Source: Desulfovibrio sp. (GTDB lineage Bacteria > Desulfobacterota > Desulfovibrionia > Desulfovibrionales > Desulfovibrionaceae). From it: a stretch of 10,746 bases of DNA. The position numbers and the translations under genes were made by a program. The notes under the pieces are model-generated. The model did not search any database. It was not told the origin of the DNA and saw only the letters and a program-made list of their open reading frames with translations. The stretch is from assembly GCA_022837365.1 (NCBI GenBank), contig JALHHV010000087.1:1-10746 (forward strand), given 5' to 3'. Each line of letters begins with the position of its first letter. Position 1 is the stretch's first letter. Shown one piece after another: positions 7,283 to 10,746 of this stretch.

Positions 7283-8159
7283 CTACTTGCTCACCCACAG
7301 GGAAAAACGGTTCACCCGGTCGTGCAGCCGTTCGCTGACGCTGCGTCCGAACATGCGGCGCATCAGGGTATCGGGCAGCGCCGTGCGGCGGCCCACCGCC
7401 ACCACGGCAAACCTGTCCCGCTCGGCCACACGCAGGATGGTCTCGGCCTTGTCGGCCCTGTCGGTGCAGTCGCGGCCGCCCACCATCAGCACCCGGATCC
7501 GGGCCTCGTCCACGCCGTTGGCCAGCACGGCCTCGCGCGCGGCGGCGATGGCCTCTTCGCCCGACATGCACGAGCCAAGGCCGGACGCATGGCCGGACGT
7601 ATCGCCGCACGCGCCGTCCGGGCCGTGACCGGCCCCGTTGCCCGGCTCGCGCCCCGTCGGCCATGCGCAGGTTTTCGCCGGAACCGTCCACGCACAGCAG
7701 CACGCCGGACAGGCCCGGCTCCGGCTGGTGGCACACCCACAGGGGGAAGGCTATCTCCTCGCCCAGCAGCCCGCGCGAAACGCTGGTGGTGTAGGTCTGC
7801 TCCAGCCAGCCCAGGTAGCGGCGGCCGGAGACCACGGCATCGTACAGGCCCCGGTGGGCTTCCTCGACGATGTCGCGCACCACGCCGAACTGGCGGGGCA
7901 CGGCGCGCGTCTCCACGTTCTCGGCCGCAAAGCCGTGCTCCACGGCCCACCGGCGGGCCCGGGCCAGCTGTTCCATGCCCTGGCGCATCTGCGCGTCGGA
8001 CAGGATCACCTCGCCAAGGCCCGCGGTGTAGGCGTCGGGCACCACGTAGAACAGCGTCAGCCGCAGGGCAGTTTTGCAGCGGAAGAATCCGGCCACGAAA
8101 CGCAGGTTCCACGATTCGCCGCCGTCTCCACCCATGGTCAGCAGCAGGTGGCGCTCCAT
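7283..8159 (-). pseudogene. Tandem universal-stress-like protein, frame disrupted in the middle
   Basis: A two-domain universal-stress (UspA-type) cytoplasmic protein of the kind seen in Desulfovibrio-like bacteria; its function is unknown. From the ATG at 8159 the first domain reads MERHLLLTMGGDGGESW... and continues to the start of the second domain, VLLCVDGSGENLRMAD (about 153-168). There the frame breaks near 7640-7658. The rest of domain two is in another frame: it passes MSGEEAIAAAREAVLANGV, then FAVVAVGRR, and ends SLWVSK at the stop at 7283. About 16-25 residues that normally follow the M-A-D/H region, the strand before the variable loop, seem to be missing, so this looks like a deletion rather than a single-base shift. 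If read without correction, the first frame runs to 7059 as arginine-rich nonsense across the kinase start. It lies 7 bases after the exported-protein gene and 3 bases before the kinase. Confidence 0.8.
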
Positions 8160-8166
8160 GGCGGAC

Positions 8167-8652
8167 CTACTGGAACAGGTAGCCGTAGCGGACCGAAATG
8201 CCGTCGGTGCGCTCCGCGATGTGGGCCACCAGGTCTTCCACGGTTTCCGCGGTCACCACGCCCACCTCCCGGGCAAGGTAGTGGCGCAGCGTGCCCTCGC
8301 TCTGCGAGAACACCCAGACCACGGAATAGGCCGAGCCCACGGCGGGCCGGGACGGGAATTCCGGCGTGGTGGAAAGCAGCACGCGGATCTTGGGGGCGTC
8401 CTTTTCGGACAGCACGAACAGCGAACTGGCGTTGAAGACATCCTTCAGGCGGAAGGCCAGGCGCGCCCCCAGGCTGTCGGTGCCCTCAAGCTCCACGGCC
8501 ACCTGCACGGCCCGGTCCACGTTGGGGGCGGGCTTGTCGGCCACGGCCTTGGGCGCGGCCTCGGCGGCCAGCGCGGAAGAGACGCCGACGGCTCCGGGGA
8601 ACAGGGAGGACTGGGGAAACAGTGCGGAGCGGGAACGGGCGCGGCATGACAC
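8167..8652 (-). CDS. Small exported protein of unknown function, start uncertain
   Basis: The 161-residue reading from the GTG at 8652 has a basic start (SCRARSRS) and a mildly hydrophobic stretch ending S-S-A-L-A-A-E, which looks like a signal peptidase site near residue 29. The mature part is acidic/hydrophobic mixed (VELEGTDSLGARLAF, VLLSTTPEFPSRP, SVVWVFSQSEGTLRHYLA, ending RYGYLFQ) and looks well folded. I do not recognise a named family. The best ribosome site (AAGGAGG, 8661-8655) is 2 bases from this GTG but 7 bases from an ATG at 8647 in another frame, which starts MPRPFPLRTVSPVL. A small deletion joining the two frames inside the signal peptide would explain both this and the weak hydrophobic core. 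The gene lies between the MFS and stress-protein genes, so an envelope role in that operon is plausible. Confidence 0.65.
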   Translation of the reverse strand: MSCRARSRSALFPQSSLFPGAVGVSSALAAEAAPKAVADKPAPNVDRAVQVAVELEGTDSLGARLAFRLKDVFNASSLFVLSEKDAPKIRVLLSTTPEFPSRPAVGSAYSVVWVFSQSEGTLRHYLAREVGVVTAETVEDLVAHIAERTDGISVRYGYLFQ

Positions 8653-8654
8653 AA

Positions 8655-8661
8655 CCTCCTT
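8655..8661 (-). promoter_or_regulatory. Ribosome binding site in conflict with the coding frame
   Basis: AAGGAGG is ideally spaced (7 bases) for the ATG at 8647, yet that ATG is out of frame with the conserved exported protein. The in-frame GTG at 8652 is only 2 bases away, too close for normal initiation. This decides between a GTG start and a damaged signal peptide. Confidence 0.6.
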
Positions 8662-8705
8662 GCGGTTCACGGATCGTCCCACAAGGGTAGTCGCTGCCGA
8701 AGCAT

Positions 8706-9872
8706 TTAGCAAGACGCGCCCCTTGCGGGCACCCGCATGAACAGTGTGGCCACCAGCGAACACGCCGCCAGCGCGGCCCCCAGATAAAACGGAATGCGAA
8801 AGTCCATCATCCACAACATGCCGCCCACGGCGGGCACCACCACCGCCGCCACGTGGTTCACCGCAACGCCCACGGCCATGCTGGGGGCGATGTCGGCAGG
8901 ATCGGCGATCTTCTGGAAGTAGGTGCGCACGGCCACGATGAAGTTGAAGAATATCTGGTCCAGCACGTACAGCAGGCCCACCAGCCAGCGGTCCTCGACC
9001 ACGGTGTAGGCCAGGCAGATGCCCCCCAGCGACAGGCATTCCAACACCAGCAGCCTGCGTTCGCCCACGGCGTTGATGGCCCTGCCGATGAGCGGGTTCA
9101 GGAACCAGTTCACCGCGTTGTTGAGCATGAAGAACAGCGTCATCTCGCGCACTCCAAACTCGAAGCGCTCCACCAGCAGGAAAGCCGAGAACACGATGAA
9201 TATCTGCCGCCGCGCCCCGCCCAGCAGGGTGAGCAGGTAGAATAGCCAGTAGCGTTTGCGCATGACCATGCCCCGGCGCTGCACCGGCAGCCCCTGGGCG
9301 CGCGGGTCGCGCGTCAGCGCCCACAGCCCGGCCAGCACCGCCAGCCCGCCCGAGATGGCGAACAGGCCGGAAAAGGGCAGCACCCCGGCGGCAAGGAAGA
9401 TCACCGCGCCGATGGCCAGGTTGCCCCCGGCGTTGAGCCCGCGCAGCCGCCCGATGACCAGCGGGGCCGTGCGCACGTCGAAGTACTGGAGGATCAGCGA
9501 CTGGTTGGTGGTCTCGAAGTAGTGGAAGCCGAAGGACATCAGCATGGTGGTGAACACGATGCCCCCGAACGACGGAAAGAACCCGGCGGCCAGCACCCCC
9601 ACGCCCAGCATGACCACCGAAAACGCGGCCAGGCGGTGCTCGCGCAGCACCAGCAGCAACAGGATGACCCCGATGGACAACAGGCCCGGCACCTCGCGCA
9701 GGGACTGCACCAGGCCGTTCTGCGCGCCGGTAAGCCCCGCCTCGTGCACGGCGAAGTTGGTGTAGAGCGTGCTCCAGCCCTGGTACCCGATGGCGTTGGC
9801 CAGGGTAAGCACCAGCAGGAAGACGTACATGGGCCGGTTGGGAATGGTGGGCAGGTCGGGGACGCGCTGCAC
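8706..9872 (-). CDS. Major facilitator superfamily transporter
   Basis: A 388-residue inner-membrane transporter with 12 hydrophobic segments in two groups of six, split by a basic loop (RDPRAQGLPVQRRGMVMRKR). The first segment starts at residue 15 (MYVFLLVLTLANAIGY) and the last ends near the C-terminus (FYLGAALAACSLVATLFM). Residues of note are FHYFETTNQS in the first half and GGARRQIF and LNNAVNWFLNPLIG in the second. The substrate cannot be predicted. The open frame extends to 9956, but the GTG at 9872 has AGGAG six bases upstream (9883-9879), and the residues before it lack membrane character, so GTG is preferred. It is first in the series promoter-MFS-exported protein-stress protein-kinase-regulator, with 53 bases to the next gene, so it may be a transporter controlled by, or informing, the kinase. 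Confidence 0.88.
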   Translation of the reverse strand: MQRVPDLPTIPNRPMYVFLLVLTLANAIGYQGWSTLYTNFAVHEAGLTGAQNGLVQSLREVPGLLSIGVILLLLVLREHRLAAFSVVMLGVGVLAAGFFPSFGGIVFTTMLMSFGFHYFETTNQSLILQYFDVRTAPLVIGRLRGLNAGGNLAIGAVIFLAAGVLPFSGLFAISGGLAVLAGLWALTRDPRAQGLPVQRRGMVMRKRYWLFYLLTLLGGARRQIFIVFSAFLLVERFEFGVREMTLFFMLNNAVNWFLNPLIGRAINAVGERRLLVLECLSLGGICLAYTVVEDRWLVGLLYVLDQIFFNFIVAVRTYFQKIADPADIAPSMAVGVAVNHVAAVVVPAVGGMLWMMDFRIPFYLGAALAACSLVATLFMRVPARGASC

Positions 9873-9974
9873 GCAAGGCTCCTGCGGGCGGAACGGAAGA
9901 TGTCGCGCCGGATGGGGGGCGGAAAGGATGCCGGTGCGGGACGGATGCCCGCGCACGGGGTTGGGCCGGAAGGT

Positions 9975-9999
9975 GTGCCCTACGCCCGCGCGTGGGCAC
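9975..9999. promoter_or_regulatory. Dyad filling the promoter spacer, candidate operator
   Basis: On the plus strand GTGCCC (9975-9980) and ACGC (9982-9985) are mirrored by GCGT (9990-9993) and GGGCAC (9994-9999), with one unpaired T at 9981 and a four-base centre. It begins right after the -35 and reaches just past the -10, as a repressor operator would. It could also form a hairpin if transcribed from further upstream. Confidence 0.4.
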
Positions 10000-10005
10000 T
10001 GTCAA
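9977..10005 (-). promoter_or_regulatory. Candidate sigma70 promoter for the MFS/two-component operon
   Basis: On the minus strand a perfect TTGACA (10005-10000) is followed after 17 bases by TAGGGC (9982-9977), a weak -10. Transcription would start near 9970 and give a leader of about 98 bases before the GTG at 9872. No sigma54-type GG/GC pair was seen here. Confidence 0.5.
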
Positions 10006-10060
10006 CGAGGCGAGCGCGCGCCAGTCCGCGCGGGCCGGGGCCGGAGCGGACCAGCCCGCC

Positions 10061-10094
10061 GGGGAGGAAGGGAGGGGGGAGAGGGGGGAGAAGG
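10061..10094. repeat. Purine-only G-rich tract with mirror symmetry
   Basis: Thirty-four bases of only A and G on the plus strand include two G6 runs set in a perfect mirror repeat (10080-10091 and flanks). This could form triplex or G-quadruplex DNA. On the minus strand it is a C-rich tract in the RNA just after the AMMECR1 gene, where a Rho loading site might lie. No intrinsic terminator was found there, only a weak GGCGG/CCGCC stem. Confidence 0.55.
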
Positions 10095-10117
10095 CGGGCG
10101 AAAGGGCACCGCCGGAA

Positions 10118-10746
10118 TTACCGGTCGCCGAACACCTCGGCCTCGAACCAGTACAGTTCGGTGCGCCCGTCCTTCCAGGCGTCCCGCCAGACGCCGGGGG
10201 GCAGCCCCGCCTTGCGGCAGGTCTGGGCCAGGAAGGTCTCGCGGTCCCAGCCCCATTCCACGGGCACCTGCGGCAGCAGCACCCCGGAGCGGAAGCCCTG
10301 GCGCACCAGCAGCCCGTGCCGCCCCACCCGCACCAGGGACGGGTCGGGGCAGCGGGTCAGGGGACCCAGCACCGAGATGTCCAGTTCCAGCCCGGACGCC
10401 TCGGCGGCGGTCACCGGCGGAAAGCGCGGGTCCTCGAAGGCCGCCGCGCGGGCCATGCGGGCCACGGTGAGGTACAGCGGCCCGTCGCCCACCATGGAGC
10501 CGATGCAGCCGCGCAGGTGGCCGCCCTGCTTGAAGGTGACGAACGCCCCCAGGGAACGGTGCAGCACGCCGGGGGGCGGCGCGGGCACCCCGGCGTCATC
10601 GGGGCCGCCGGACCCTTCCGGCTCGCCGTCACCCCCGGACAGGTGGCGCAGCACGGCCCAGCGGGCAAGGTCGAGCAGCCATGCCCGCTCGGCGGCGGAC
10701 AGTTCCAGCCGGAACGCGCCGGAACCGGCGTCAGCGGGATCGGGGG
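10118..10746 (-). CDS. AMMECR1-domain protein, partial (N-terminus outside the window)
   Basis: The 208 visible C-terminal residues match the AMMECR1 family, called protein A of the AmmeMemoRadiSam set in bacteria and archaea; its biochemical role is not established. The frame is open to the window edge, beginning in an expected N-terminal helix (FRLELSAAERAWLLDLARWAV). The family motif LRGCIG is at visible residues 77-82, followed by ARMARAAAFEDPRFPPV and LELDISVLGP. The end reads ELYWFEAEVF and stops TAA at 10118. A glycine/proline-rich insert follows the first helix (VLRHLSGG...PAPPPGV). A GTG at 10654 could be mistaken for the start, but the helix before it clearly belongs to the family. 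The gene is likely in a separate transcript from the MFS operon, which has its own promoter. The Memo and radical-SAM partners, if present, must lie to the right of the window. Confidence 0.9.
   Translation of the reverse strand, partial: PDPADAGSGAFRLELSAAERAWLLDLARWAVLRHLSGGDGEPEGSGGPDDAGVPAPPPGVLHRSLGAFVTFKQGGHLRGCIGSMVGDGPLYLTVARMARAAAFEDPRFPPVTAAEASGLELDISVLGPLTRCPDPSLVRVGRHGLLVRQGFRSGVLLPQVPVEWGWDRETFLAQTCRKAGLPPGVWRDAWKDGRTELYWFEAEVFGDR

Noticed and set aside
7059..7655. Arginine-rich C-terminal extension of the stress protein running into the kinase gene
   Set aside because: It is the result of the frameshift; the true C-terminal half of the family is found in another frame over 7283-7640.
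4349..8182. A very long plus-strand open frame (over 1270 codons) opposite the kinase and stress-protein genes
   Set aside because: Its translation is rich in Arg, Gly, Ala, His and Pro without any domain. It is antisense to genes with clear motifs, as is common in very GC-rich DNA where stop codons are rare.
8167..10005. A single 612-codon minus-strand frame joining the exported protein to upstream sequence
   Set aside because: Its first two thirds are an out-of-frame reading of the MFS transporter. Only the last 160 residues look like a protein, and they have their own ribosome site.
9873..10117. Sigma54 promoter for the signalling operon
   Set aside because: No GG-N10-GC pair with the usual flanking bases was found; the sigma70-type TTGACA is the better candidate.

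Overview
The window is very GC-rich DNA (roughly two thirds G+C or more) in which every supported gene lies on the minus strand, so genes are read from high to low coordinates. A tungstate-type ABC transporter (tupA, tupB, tupC) lies beside a large sigma54-dependent signalling operon. Codon choice, gene content and protein style suggest a Desulfovibrionaceae sulfate reducer (Desulfovibrio/Nitratidesulfovibrio-like). That assignment is inference: no rRNA or other marker gene is present.

Layout from the right end: an AMMECR1-domain protein runs off the window (10746-10118). A 245-base gap follows, with a purine-rich tract and a good sigma70-type promoter (TTGACA, 17-base spacer) whose spacer is filled by a dyad. 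The promoter faces a five-gene series, probably one operon: a 12-segment MFS transporter (9872-8706), a small exported protein (8652-8167), a tandem universal-stress-like protein (8159-7283), a cytoplasmic multi-PAS histidine kinase (7279-4652) and an NtrC-type response regulator (4674-2572). The last four are spaced 7, 3 and -23 bases apart, and the series ends at a clear intrinsic terminator (2489-2457). After an AT-richer control region come tupA (2178-1375), an unusual gap of nearly 300 bases, tupB (1102-407) and the first 136 codons of tupC, which overlaps tupB by ATGA.

How they work together: TupA should capture tungstate in the periplasm, TupB form the channel and TupC hydrolyse ATP. 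In the signalling operon the kinase would phosphorylate D55 of the regulator, which would then activate sigma54 promoters. The transporter, exported protein and stress protein are plausible input or output partners, but no signal can be read from the sequence.

The most notable observation is damage. tupA and the stress-protein gene each carry an out-of-frame lesion that looks like a small deletion (about 40 bases and perhaps 50-75 bases), because family-conserved residues are missing exactly where the frame changes. The small exported-protein gene shows a similar conflict between its best start and its conserved frame. Either transporter and sensor functions are decaying here, or the assembly has lost short GC-rich segments. 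The kinase also carries two 9-bp tandem repeat arrays and a large insert in its ATP-binding domain.
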